From CBDUQI01 sp965369325 (GTDB lineage: Bacteria; Pseudomonadota; Gammaproteobacteria; Steroidobacterales; JBCBZW01), in assembly GCA_965369325.1 (NCBI GenBank), contig CBDUQI010000042.1, positions 1 to 34,365 on the forward strand: 34,365 nt of DNA. Reading direction: 5' to 3'. Both the position numbers and the translations under genes were made by a program. Each line of letters opens with the position of its first letter. Position 1 is the stretch's first letter. Below, one piece after another: positions 15,789 through 24,114 of this stretch. The notes beneath the pieces were generated by a model, which ran no database searches, was not told the origin of the DNA, and worked only from the letters and a program-made list of their open reading frames with translations.

Positions 15789-16352
15789 ATGGCGCAAGAC
15801 CTCACCACATTGTTCGCCGCGTACCGCGCGGGTGACGCCGCGGCTCTCGAAGCCGCGGTGCCGCTTGTTTATGACGAGCTACGACGGCTGGCCCGTGGGT
15901 ACTTAAGCCGCGAACCCGATAACCACACTCTCCAGGCAACCGCCCTGGCCAACGAAGCTTATCTAAAGCTGGCCGCAGGAAACGACTTAGGCATCCAGGA
16001 TCGAGAACATTTTCTTGCGCTGGCCGGACGCCAGATGCGGCAGATTCTGGTGGACCACGCACGCGCCAAGTTTGCCGACAAACGCGGTGGTCGCGCGCGT
16101 CCCATCCAGTTCAATGAAGCGGCTCATATCGCACTGGCACAGAATCCACTGCTGCTGGATCTGGACGACGCGCTAACGGCGCTGGGACTTCAGGATGCGC
16201 GCCAGGCGCACGTGGTTGAGCTACGGTTTTTCGGTGGACTGTCAATGGAGCAGACCGCACAAGCGTTGAACTGCTCTTTGTCCACGGTTAAGCGCGACTG
16301 GACCATGGCACGGGCTTGGTTATCACGCGAAATGGATAAAGCCGCGGAGTAG
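15789..16352 (+). CDS. ECF-type RNA polymerase sigma factor
   Basis: A 187-residue sigma factor. Region 2 includes LVYDELRRLARGYLSRE and the NEAYLKL segment; region 4 is the helix-turn-helix GGLSMEQTAQALNCSLSTVKRDW near the C-terminus (split by the DNA-contact Ser/Thr-Val-Lys-Arg). The wording fits the ECF subfamily regularly encoded beside TPR-containing Ser/Thr kinases, in which the kinase replaces a classical anti-sigma factor. No anti-sigma gene is present. The ATG lacks a strong ribosome binding site. The kinase gene follows directly, and GGAG at the end of this gene could serve as its ribosome binding site. Confidence 0.88.
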   Translation: MAQDLTTLFAAYRAGDAAALEAAVPLVYDELRRLARGYLSREPDNHTLQATALANEAYLKLAAGNDLGIQDREHFLALAGRQMRQILVDHARAKFADKRGGRARPIQFNEAAHIALAQNPLLLDLDDALTALGLQDARQAHVVELRFFGGLSMEQTAQALNCSLSTVKRDWTMARAWLSREMDKAAE

Positions 16353-16410
16353 CGCTCTGAACAACGCTCGCTGGCAGGAACTAAAAACGCAATTCGCACG
16401 GGCTCACGCA

Positions 16411-18873
16411 ATGCCTGTTGCACAACGCGAACCCTGGTTGATGCAGTTGGCGAAGCGCGATAGACAAATGCACGAAGAGTTGGTGTCGCTGCTGGCCTAC
16501 GCCACGGCCGAGGATGAGCCGGACGAATTTGAGCCCACACCCGCCCCCACTCCCAACATCGCTCGCTACGTCCTGCTGGAGCGGATTGGCCGTGGCGGCA
16601 TGGGCACGGTGTACCGGGGCCGCCGAGAAGACGGCGCATTCGAGCACAAAGTCGCGGTCAAAATTCTGCGCCGGGGGCTGGATACCGATGACGTTCTAAA
16701 ACGCTTCCAGGCCGAACGACAAATCCTTGCAGGGCTGGAGCACCCGAACATCGCACGCCTGCTTGACGGCGGGTCGACCGACGACGGACGCCCGTATCTG
16801 GTCATGGAATACATTGACGGCGAGCCCATCGACAGTTACTGCGCGCAGAATATATGCGGTCTGCGCCAACGCTTGCGGCTGATCCAACAGACTTGCGCAG
16901 CCGTGCACTACGCGCACCGCAATCTCATCGTGCACCGGGACATTAAGCCGGCCAACCTTCTGGTCACGCATGAGGGCGTCGTTAAGCTCCTGGACTTTGG
17001 CATTGCCAAGTTGCTAGGCAACCATCACAGAAGTATTGAGGGCGCACATACGGCGACGGCCATGCGACCAATGACGCCCTCTCACGCCAGCCCGGAGCAG
17101 ATACAAGGATTGCCCATTACTACCTCCAGCGACGTATTCTCGTTGGGCGTGCTTCTGTTCGAGTTGCTCACGGGCCAACGTCCATACTCCGCCAAAAGCG
17201 GCACACGAGCGCTGGAGCAGCAGATTTGTGAAACGCGCGCGCCGCGCCCCAGTGAGGTGGTCATTGCCGGCGATGCGCTCAGCGTACCCACGCGCGCCCA
17301 GGCTATCCCCAATCGCAGCGCCCGACAGATGCGCCGCGCATTGCGTGGGGATCTGGACACCATCGTCAGCACCGCCTTACGCAAACGCCCTGAGCGACGC
17401 TACCCGTCGGTGGCGATGCTGGCCAGCGATATCGACGCCTATCTGCGCGGCTTTCCCATCGCGGCGCATCCCGACAGCCTTGGCTATCGGATCGGCAAGT
17501 TCCTGCGTCGCCACTGGCTGGCCAGCGCCGCGACCGCCGTCACACTGCTGGGCGTTACCACGCTCGTCGCCGTGTATTCGCTTCGACTGGAACATGAACG
17601 CAACGCGGCCCAACTGGAAGCCAGTAAAGCGCGCGAGATATCCGCCTTTCTCCAGCAAATGCTGCGCGCTCCCAGCCCGATCGCATCCGGCCGTGACGTC
17701 CGGGTGCTGGATGTATTGCGTGAAGCTGAGTTTAAACTCGGTCAGGCCAATCACATGCATCCGCAGGTGCGCGACGCGATCGCGCTTGCCCTGGGTGATT
17801 CGTACTCGGCGCTGGGCCAGCTTGAACAAAGCGAACAACACCTGGACCAGGTGTTGGCGAACGAGCGCGCAAGGCACGGCGCCGATTACCCGGGCTCGAC
17901 CGACACGCTCTACGCCCTCTCCCGCCTGAGATTCCACCAGGGCAACTACCCGCAAATGGTGCAGCACAATCAATCCATTGTGGATGCCTTGCAAAGCAAG
18001 TCTCGATCGGGCCCTGCTGCGTTGGCCCGCGCCCATAGCGAACTGGCGGACTCGCTTATCTACGCTGCTGAGCTGGCACAGGCGCGCGAACATATTGCGA
18101 TATCGCAACGGCTCTACAAAGCGATGCCTGATCAGCAGGAGCAGCGCGGCCAGAACGCGGTGAATCTGGGGCGGATCTTCGATCGGGAAAGCGATTTCGA
18201 GCGCGCCGCCGAGGCGAACCTTGAAGGGACGGCACTACTTGAGGAGGCCCTGGGGCGCAATCACGTGCTCACCCAGAACGCCGTGCTATCGCTTGCCTCT
18301 ATCCGTGCCCACGAAGAACGCTGGGAAGACTCTGCCGCATTGTATCGCGAGGTATTGGCGGTGTTGTCCGACAAGGCTGGCGCAGAGAACTTCAGAACCA
18401 CACAGGTTGCCTCCGCATTGGGCTCGATCGAGCTGCGTCTGGAGAACTTCGAAAACGCAGAGCGTCTACTGAATCAGGCGCTAAATAGCCATCTCGCGCA
18501 ACTGCCATCGCAGCATATATTGCTGGCTTACGACTACTACTATCTGAGTGAACTGTACGCGCGGACCGACCGGCTGGCGCGGGCCGAGGCGGCGGCGCAG
18601 CAGTCCCTGAGTATTTCAGTAGCCAACTTGGGGCGCGATCATCCCGACACCGCCTATGACTTTGTCAACCTGGGTCTTATTCAGCAACAACGGAAAAACC
18701 TGAGTACGGCACGAGAGAACTTCTCGACGGCACTTGCTGTGCTGGCGGAAGCCTACGGCGACGACAACATCCGCACGAAGGAGGTGTTACAGCACCTGAT
18801 CAACGTCTGCGAAGCCATGTCCGATGACACGTGCATCAAGGGCCATCGACAACGGCTGACGGGCACCCCTTGA
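16411..18873 (+). CDS. Membrane Ser/Thr protein kinase with C-terminal TPR-like region
   Basis: At least 820 residues. The Hanks-type kinase domain spans about 53-335: Gly loop GRGGMG (60-65), Lys84 (VAVK), catalytic HRDIKPAN with Asp177, and DFG at 195-197. One membrane helix lies near 369-390, then about 430 residues of helical repeats resembling TPRs, likely periplasmic. It probably phosphorylates the neighbouring sigma factor's system in response to an external signal. ATG 16411 has no ribosome binding site, and the frame is open upstream; the family N-terminal motif RWQELKTQFARA lies before it, starting at a CTG codon (16357) with GGAG seven bases upstream. The true start is probably that CTG, adding 18 residues. 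Confidence 0.9.
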   Translation: MPVAQREPWLMQLAKRDRQMHEELVSLLAYATAEDEPDEFEPTPAPTPNIARYVLLERIGRGGMGTVYRGRREDGAFEHKVAVKILRRGLDTDDVLKRFQAERQILAGLEHPNIARLLDGGSTDDGRPYLVMEYIDGEPIDSYCAQNICGLRQRLRLIQQTCAAVHYAHRNLIVHRDIKPANLLVTHEGVVKLLDFGIAKLLGNHHRSIEGAHTATAMRPMTPSHASPEQIQGLPITTSSDVFSLGVLLFELLTGQRPYSAKSGTRALEQQICETRAPRPSEVVIAGDALSVPTRAQAIPNRSARQMRRALRGDLDTIVSTALRKRPERRYPSVAMLASDIDAYLRGFPIAAHPDSLGYRIGKFLRRHWLASAATAVTLLGVTTLVAVYSLRLEHERNAAQLEASKAREISAFLQQMLRAPSPIASGRDVRVLDVLREAEFKLGQANHMHPQVRDAIALALGDSYSALGQLEQSEQHLDQVLANERARHGADYPGSTDTLYALSRLRFHQGNYPQMVQHNQSIVDALQSKSRSGPAALARAHSELADSLIYAAELAQAREHIAISQRLYKAMPDQQEQRGQNAVNLGRIFDRESDFERAAEANLEGTALLEEALGRNHVLTQNAVLSLASIRAHEERWEDSAALYREVLAVLSDKAGAENFRTTQVASALGSIELRLENFENAERLLNQALNSHLAQLPSQHILLAYDYYYLSELYARTDRLARAEAAAQQSLSISVANLGRDHPDTAYDFVNLGLIQQQRKNLSTARENFSTALAVLAEAYGDDNIRTKEVLQHLINVCEAMSDDTCIKGHRQRLTGTP

Positions 18874-19102
18874 TATCCGGGTGTGCTCGTGTTGGCGAGT
18901 CGCAACAGCAGTACCGCCAGAGCCGCGGAGTGGCCTTTCGATCACTCCGGCCCTCGTTGCGCCTGCGGGTGCCCCCCGCATCAATCAGAATCAGACCGAC
19001 TACGATAAACATCGCTCCGACTGTCCCCGTAGCATACAGAAGGTTTTGTACAAGCTGGTTTAGAGTTACCTGCTCTGCGAATTGAGTTGCCAGATCCAGA
19101 CC
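18836..19102 (-). pseudogene. Severed 5' end of an ammonium-transporter-like gene
   Basis: An ATG at 19102 with GGGAA upstream starts a frame whose first ~49 residues read as a coherent membrane start: MGLDLATQFAEQVT, then LLYATGTVGAMFIVVGLILI and DAGGTRRRN. The last motif resembles the Gly-x-x-Arg-x-Lys-Asn segment after the first helix of Amt/Rh transporters. From about 18955 leftward the frame turns into Arg/Cys-rich sequence without structure and stops at 18836, inside the 3' end of the kinase gene. This looks like an N-terminal fragment left by a deletion with its breakpoint near 18955. The family assignment is moderate; a small single-helix membrane protein is the alternative. Confidence 0.4.
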
Positions 19103-19499
19103 CATAAGTATTTCCCAATTTTGTTCAACACTGCGGTTGAACATAGACAGACGAGACTTCGCGCATCACAGCGGCGGCCGTCTGATCGCAAAATAAAGTC
19201 TCGTCGAACTGGAATGCGCGTAACGACATGTTTGTCAAAGCCTGTCGTTACATTCCCCCAAATCGTGTGTCGACCGTTCACTCATTATTCGTTTGTGGCC
19301 ATAATGCGCCTCGCGTCAAATCACGGTCAATCACTCGCTAGCCTTACCACCTTAGGAGTAGCCAAAATACGGTGGAGCCGGTACGGAGCGCGTTGGGGGC
19401 CGTTCCGTCAGGTTCATTCAGTGAATATGAGGTTCACGGCCGCGAAAGCGGCCGGGATCGGGATCGGAAGCACAATGAAACGCGAGTGATCGCCAGCGA
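19103..19499. other. Gene-poor interval with a strong GAAA-loop hairpin
   Basis: No convincing gene is seen; the plus-strand frame across 19082-19489 has no family features or ribosome binding site. The interval should hold the promoter of the Amt-like remnant near its left end. Near its right end CGGCCGC (19437-19443) and GCGGCCG (19448-19454) form a 7-bp stem closed by GAAA, 46 bp downstream of the acyltransferase gene on the minus strand, and could end that transcript. Confidence 0.5.
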
Positions 19500-21410
19500 C
19501 TATTTCCAGTCCCCTCGCATACCCAGGACGGTATCGTGCAACGCCTGCGCCTGTACATCTTGCGGCGCAACCGGTTCACCCACAGCCACCTCGATCTTGG
19601 AGAAAAACCGGCGCGGTATTCGCTGCATGGCTTTACCACCATCGCGGCTGAAAAAACTGCCCCACATGCCACGAAGCGCCAGTGGTACCACCGGCACAGG
19701 CGTACGCTGCACGATACGCTCCACACCTTTGCGGAACTCGTTCATCTCACCATCACGCGTAATCTTACCTTCCGGAAAGATGCACACCAGCTGACCAGCC
19801 TCCAGCTCCTCGGCAATCGCGTCATAAGCGCGCTCAAGTAGTTCTGGGTCTTCATTGCGACCCGCAATAGGGATTGCCTTGCTGGTGCGGAAGATAAACC
19901 GCAAAATCGGCGCGTCGAAAATCTTGTGATACATCACAAACCTTGCCGGCCGTGGCACGCTGGCCGCCACCACCAGCGCGTCCATGAAACTCACGTGATT
20001 GCAGACCAGCAATGCTGCCCCTTCAGACGGCAGGTGCTCCTCACCGCGCTTGGTGATCCGGTACATTACGTTGATAAGGATCCAGGCCAGGAACCGCATC
20101 AAGAACTCCGGCACCAGCGTATAGATATACAACGCGGCTAGCGCGTTCAGGACCGCCAGCCCTAAGAAAAGTTGTGGGATGCTGAATCCGGCCAGCAGAA
20201 AACCAATCGCGCTGACTGCCGCCACTACCATGAACAACGCGTTCAGAATATTCAGGGCAGCAATAATACGGGATCGCCGGCTGGGTTCACTGCGTTGCTG
20301 AATCAGCGCGTAAAGCGGCACGATGTATAAACCGCCCGACACCCCGATCATCACCACATCGAACATGGGCCGCCAGTTGCCAGGCGTGCGCAGAAACTCA
20401 ATGGCTCCCAACAGTACCGGCTCCCCGCTGGCGATCACGGCTGGGTTGGCCAGATACAAGTCCAACATGAACACGGTGAGACCGATGGACCCCAGCGGCA
20501 CCAGCCCAAGCTCCACACGATGCCCGGACAGGCGCTCGCAACTGATCGAGCCCACCCCAACCCCGACAGAGAACAAGGTTAGCAGCAACGTCACCACTTG
20601 CTCATCGCCGCCGAGTGTAAATTTGGCATAGTTGGGCAGTTGCGCCAACACGACCGAACCAAAGAACCAGAACCAGCAAATGCCCAGCACCGAAAGAAAC
20701 ACGGTGCGGTTCTCGCGCGCATAGCCTACCAACCGGAACGTCTCGGTAAACGGGTTCCAGTTCATTTTTAAATCGGGCGCTGGCGCGGAAGCGTTTGGGA
20801 TCGCCCGACTGGCCCAGTACCCTGCTGCGGCTGCCACCATCACGGCCGCCGAGACCAGTACCGGGCCCTGATTTGTCGCGATCAGGAATCCCCCAAGCAT
20901 CGTGCCAAGTAGGATGGCCAAGAAAGTGCCCATGCCCACCATACCGTTGCCGCCAACCAACTCATCGGTGTCCAGATGCTGCGGCAATATGCCGTACTTG
21001 ATGGGCCCGAAGAAAGCCGATTGGGTGCCCATCACAAACAGCAAGAGAATCAGCCACTGTAACTGTCCAAACAAAAAGCCAACGGCGGCCAGACTCATCA
21101 CCAGAATTTCGATGAACTTAATACGACGTATCAACAGGGCTTTGTCGTATTTATCCGCTAGTTGCCCTGCGGTGGCTGAGAACAGGAAGAACGGCAGGAT
21201 GAACAATCCGGCGCTGAGATTAATCAACACGCCTGAGTTCATGTTCAGCTCACTGGCCCCGCGAAACGCGAGCAGAATGATCAGTGCGTTCTTAAATACG
21301 TTGTCGTTAAACGCACCCAGGAACTGGGTTGCGAAGAACGGCCCGAAGCGACGCTTCTTAAGCAGCGAAAACTGGCTCTCCTTCGCCAATGCGTTAGCTC
21401 TGCCAACCAA
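19500..21410 (-). CDS. LplT-like MFS transporter fused to a PlsC-type acyltransferase
   Basis: A 636-residue two-domain protein. The first ~420 residues are an LplT-like lysophospholipid flippase of the MFS superfamily (RRFGPFFATQFLGAFNDNVFK at the start, split by the conserved GAFNDN). Residues ~430-636 are a 1-acylglycerophosphate acyltransferase domain with NHVSFMD (HxxxxD) and FPEGKIT motifs. It would flip and reacylate lysophospholipids in the inner membrane. Full Aas-type fusions add an acyl-ACP synthetase domain, absent here. The frame begins with TTG 21410; another TTG at 21389 is as likely, and neither has a good ribosome binding site. It lies 21 bp after the symporter gene, so coupling is likely. 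Confidence 0.88.
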   Translation of the reverse strand: MVGRANALAKESQFSLLKKRRFGPFFATQFLGAFNDNVFKNALIILLAFRGASELNMNSGVLINLSAGLFILPFFLFSATAGQLADKYDKALLIRRIKFIEILVMSLAAVGFLFGQLQWLILLLFVMGTQSAFFGPIKYGILPQHLDTDELVGGNGMVGMGTFLAILLGTMLGGFLIATNQGPVLVSAAVMVAAAAGYWASRAIPNASAPAPDLKMNWNPFTETFRLVGYARENRTVFLSVLGICWFWFFGSVVLAQLPNYAKFTLGGDEQVVTLLLTLFSVGVGVGSISCERLSGHRVELGLVPLGSIGLTVFMLDLYLANPAVIASGEPVLLGAIEFLRTPGNWRPMFDVVMIGVSGGLYIVPLYALIQQRSEPSRRSRIIAALNILNALFMVVAAVSAIGFLLAGFSIPQLFLGLAVLNALAALYIYTLVPEFLMRFLAWILINVMYRITKRGEEHLPSEGAALLVCNHVSFMDALVVAASVPRPARFVMYHKIFDAPILRFIFRTSKAIPIAGRNEDPELLERAYDAIAEELEAGQLVCIFPEGKITRDGEMNEFRKGVERIVQRTPVPVVPLALRGMWGSFFSRDGGKAMQRIPRRFFSKIEVAVGEPVAPQDVQAQALHDTVLGMRGDWK

Positions 21411-21431
21411 ACCGGGGACGCAAGAGCCGGG

Positions 21432-22724
21432 TCACGCAGGTTCCGCCGCGGACTTTAGGATGCCGGCACCCGGATCCTTAAACACAGCCTCCTCTAGTTC
21501 CCCCTCGCTGCGGGCGACGATACACGTCACCGTCGCGTCGCCGGTCACGTTGACAATGGTACGGACCATGTCCAACAACCGGTCGACGCCCAGCACCAGC
21601 GCAATGCCTTCGACCGGCAGCCCAACCTGCTCCAGCACGGTCGCCAGCAACACCAGGCCAACACCGGGTACGCCGGCTGCACCGATCGAGGCAAGCACGG
21701 CCATCAGCACCACCGTCACCAACTGCGCGCTGGTCAGATCGACGCCATAGACATTGGCGATGAAAACCGTCGCCACACCCTGCATGATGGCCGTACCATC
21801 CATATTGATGGTCGCACCCAGTGGCACCGTAAACGAGGCCACCGAGTTATTTACCCCCAGGCGCTCTTCCACTGTGCGTAGAGTCACCGGCAGCGTGGCA
21901 TTGCTGGAGGAGGTGCTAAACGCAAAGGTCATAACGGTGCGCATCTTGTTGAGGAAGATCACCGGACTCAACCCGGTCAGAAACTTGAGCATCAGCGGAT
22001 AGGTCACCAGACCGTGCAGCAACAGTACGCCCAGCACGGTGAAAAAATAGGTGAGCATCTCGCCGAAATCACCCCAGTTGAGTGTCGCAGCAAGTTTTGC
22101 CATCAGCGCGAACACGCCGATGGGGGCAAACTTCATCACCAGGGTGACCAGTTGCATTACGACCTCGTTAAGATCCTCGAACACGCTGCGGATGCGCCGA
22201 CCCGACTCGCCCGCAAAACTGATGGCCAGGCCGAACAGAATTGCGAACACAATCAGCTGAAGCATCTTGCCCTCAGCCATTGCGCGCACTGGGTTGGAGG
22301 GCACCATGTTCAGGATGACGTCTTTGATCGACTGCGATGGCGGTGGTGTGTACTCGGCGATGGCGGGCGCGGTAAATCCCTCGCCCGGCGAGACCATCAG
22401 CGAGATGGTGACGGCAAGTGTAATTGCCACAGCCGTCGTCAGCAGGTACAGGGCGATGGTCTTGCCACCCAGACGACCTAACTCGGCGGGGTTGGCCAAG
22501 GATGTCACACCGCAGACCAGCGACACCAGCACTACTGGCACGACCAGCATCCGCAACCCCAGCAGGAACATCTGCCCCAGCGTATCAAACAGGCCCATGG
22601 CCAAAGTGTCACGTCCGAATGACCAATCCAGCAGATTGATCAGCAGACCCACAATTACCCCGAGGGCCATGCCGTACAGGATTCGTCGGGTCAGCGATCC
22701 CCCGAGCGCATTGGATTCAGCCAT
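21432..22724 (-). CDS. Dicarboxylate/amino acid:cation symporter (DAACS family)
   Basis: A 430-residue secondary transporter with the GltP/DctA/GltPh signatures: a Ser-rich stretch before hairpin 1 (FSTSSSNATLP), the NMDGT sodium/substrate motif, and DRLLDMVRTIVNVTGD with the substrate-binding Asp/Arg/Asn region in helix 8. It imports glutamate, aspartate or C4-dicarboxylates with sodium or protons. GGA lies eight bases before the ATG. The LplT-acyltransferase gene follows in the same direction; upstream there is a terminator at 22827-22856, so this gene has its own promoter. Confidence 0.92.
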   Translation of the reverse strand: MAESNALGGSLTRRILYGMALGVIVGLLINLLDWSFGRDTLAMGLFDTLGQMFLLGLRMLVVPVVLVSLVCGVTSLANPAELGRLGGKTIALYLLTTAVAITLAVTISLMVSPGEGFTAPAIAEYTPPPSQSIKDVILNMVPSNPVRAMAEGKMLQLIVFAILFGLAISFAGESGRRIRSVFEDLNEVVMQLVTLVMKFAPIGVFALMAKLAATLNWGDFGEMLTYFFTVLGVLLLHGLVTYPLMLKFLTGLSPVIFLNKMRTVMTFAFSTSSSNATLPVTLRTVEERLGVNNSVASFTVPLGATINMDGTAIMQGVATVFIANVYGVDLTSAQLVTVVLMAVLASIGAAGVPGVGLVLLATVLEQVGLPVEGIALVLGVDRLLDMVRTIVNVTGDATVTCIVARSEGELEEAVFKDPGAGILKSAAEPA

Positions 22725-22826
22725 GTGATGTCCATCATTACTTAACTTTCGCGCATTATAGCCAGCTATGGCGTTTTATTTATCGCGCGAGCGTGATGAA
22801 CAAGTGCTCCGTTGGCCCGGGGCACG

Positions 22827-22856
22827 AAAAAACCGCCCCCAGCGAGACGCTGGGCG
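22827..22856 (-). terminator. Intrinsic terminator of the single-pass protein gene
   Basis: On the minus strand CGCCCAGCG-TCT-CGCTGGGGGCG forms a stem with a 7-bp perfect core, followed by T6 (22827-22832 as A6 on the plus strand). It starts directly after the stop codon at 22858. Confidence 0.85.
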
Positions 22857-22857
22857 C

Positions 22858-23535
22858 CTATTCGTTCAGCTTGATATGCAATCGACCATCGCGCACTTCG
22901 ATGTGTTCAATCCCGGCCGCGAAACTGCGCCAGAATCCGGCATTCCCGCCAAATTCCTGCACCAGATCAACGTTCTTTAGATTCCCCATCCACGCGTTGG
23001 GCAAAGGCACGCCCATCACGCTGAGCCCTTTCAGCACAATCACGGGCCGCTCGTTGTTATAGGCAAGCTCAAGTCCGGCGCTCATGCGCAGGGTCTTTCC
23101 GCCCAGAAAGGGAAAGTCCGGCGGGACTGGCAACAGCATCTGTGCGCTCGCCAGATCGTTGGCCAGATCCACTGCAATACGGTTGGCCATATCGGTATTG
23201 CGCGCCAGCAACCCGTTCAGCTCTTTCTCAGTCAGACTGACTTCCCGGTCCGCATCCGATTCGGAATATGGCACCGGCTCAAGCAGTTGCCCATCGGCCG
23301 GGTCCTGCAGACGACCTTGCCAGCCCAGCGCCTGAAGCTTGCCTTCCAGCTTGGCTTCCTCTCGCTGGCTAAGTTCCACCGGGTTGAAGCTGGTGCGAAA
23401 CAGGTAGGTCCGCGCTACCCAAAAGGTGAGCGCTGCCGTGACCAGCACCGCCAGCAACATAAACACCACTACCTGGCGACCTGAAAACCCTTTCCGCGGC
23501 CGGCTGTTGCCGGCCTCATATGTATCGCCGCTCAT
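22858..23535 (-). CDS. Single-pass membrane protein of unknown function
   Basis: A 225-residue protein with a short cytoplasmic N-terminus, one membrane helix at about residues 21-42 (VVVFMLLAVLVTAALTFWVA) and a periplasmic domain. Conserved-looking phrases are SLTEKELNGLLA, LASAQMLLPVPPDFPFLGG, LSVMGVPLPNAWMG and RLHIKLNE. The domain with an early LTEKELN and alternating strands recalls lipid-binding or DUF2140/AsmA-like periplasmic domains, but I do not recognise the family firmly. It has its own intrinsic terminator, so it is probably a single-gene unit. No function is assigned. Confidence 0.75.
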   Translation of the reverse strand: MSGDTYEAGNSRPRKGFSGRQVVVFMLLAVLVTAALTFWVARTYLFRTSFNPVELSQREEAKLEGKLQALGWQGRLQDPADGQLLEPVPYSESDADREVSLTEKELNGLLARNTDMANRIAVDLANDLASAQMLLPVPPDFPFLGGKTLRMSAGLELAYNNERPVIVLKGLSVMGVPLPNAWMGNLKNVDLVQEFGGNAGFWRSFAAGIEHIEVRDGRLHIKLNE

Positions 23536-23837
23536 GTGCGTGACGTCCTCGGTGCTAACTGCTATCCGGTGATTATGCGGTTATCCGGTCCCATCTCTCT
23601 ACCCAAGAACAAAACTCCACAGGTCATGCGGCCTCACGCGGGCAACTCGCGCTCCGGCCTGGGCGTAACAGCCCGGCGAACACGATTTAGCCAAGGCAGG
23701 CAATATGTCAGAACTGCTCTAGGATCCAATGCGGATGCCGCAAGCAACATAAGTTACATTAATATATCATATTATATTATTGATATTATTAGAATTACTA
23801 ATTCCCGAAGGAAGCGAGTTCGCGCTTTTTGGCTAGA
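23536..23837. other. Non-coding interval with an AT-only-like island
   Basis: No gene is supported. Two TATCCGGT copies lie about 17 bp apart near 23563-23587. Positions about 23748-23806 are almost pure A/T in an otherwise GC-rich region, dominated by TATTAT and ATATTA steps. The island could be a promoter, a curved or low-melting element, or a trace of foreign DNA. Confidence 0.5.
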
Positions 23838-24038
23838 TTAGGCACTCGCACCACTGTCTTCTTGCGTCGGTACTTCACCCGCATACGCGCTCGGGGCGGT
23901 CTGATCCAGTAACGCCTGAACGCTATCAGTGGTATCTTGCGACCCTTTCCAGGCTTCGACAGTCATAATTACGATGGCTCGACACGAGCTCTTCAAAGCG
24001 CCGGTCAGTCGGCGATGACAATCAACAGCATCCACCAC
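23838..24038 (-). CDS. Possible small protein, 66 residues, unknown
   Basis: A GTG at 24038 is preceded by GAGGAG (24045-24050) with a 6-bp spacer, a good ribosome binding site. The frame runs to a TAA at 23838. The product has a short hydrophobic patch (AIVIMTVEAW) and a polar, acidic tail (GEVPTQEDSGASA). It resembles no family I know. It is divergent from the M3 peptidase gene. The longer frame extending to 24296 overlaps that gene and is not supported. It may be spurious. Confidence 0.3.
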   Translation of the reverse strand: MVDAVDCHRRLTGALKSSCRAIVIMTVEAWKGSQDTTDSVQALLDQTAPSAYAGEVPTQEDSGASA

Positions 24039-24114
24039 GGGGGTCTCCTCGCGCTTGCCAAGCTGCCTGCGCGAACCCAAATGAGCATGCTGCCCGTAAA
24101 AAGGACACATCATA

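Noticed and set aside
17377..18108. 243-residue minus-strand frame inside the kinase gene
   Set aside because: Antisense shadow of a well-supported kinase with TPR-like repeats.
19082..19489. 135-residue plus-strand frame
   Set aside because: No ribosome binding site, no recognisable motif, and it overlaps the better-supported Amt-like start on the other strand.
20902..21750. 282-residue open frame on the plus strand
   Set aside because: It is antisense to the ends of the LplT-acyltransferase and symporter genes, both of which have clear families; the product is low-complexity Pro/Ser/Thr/Arg-rich.
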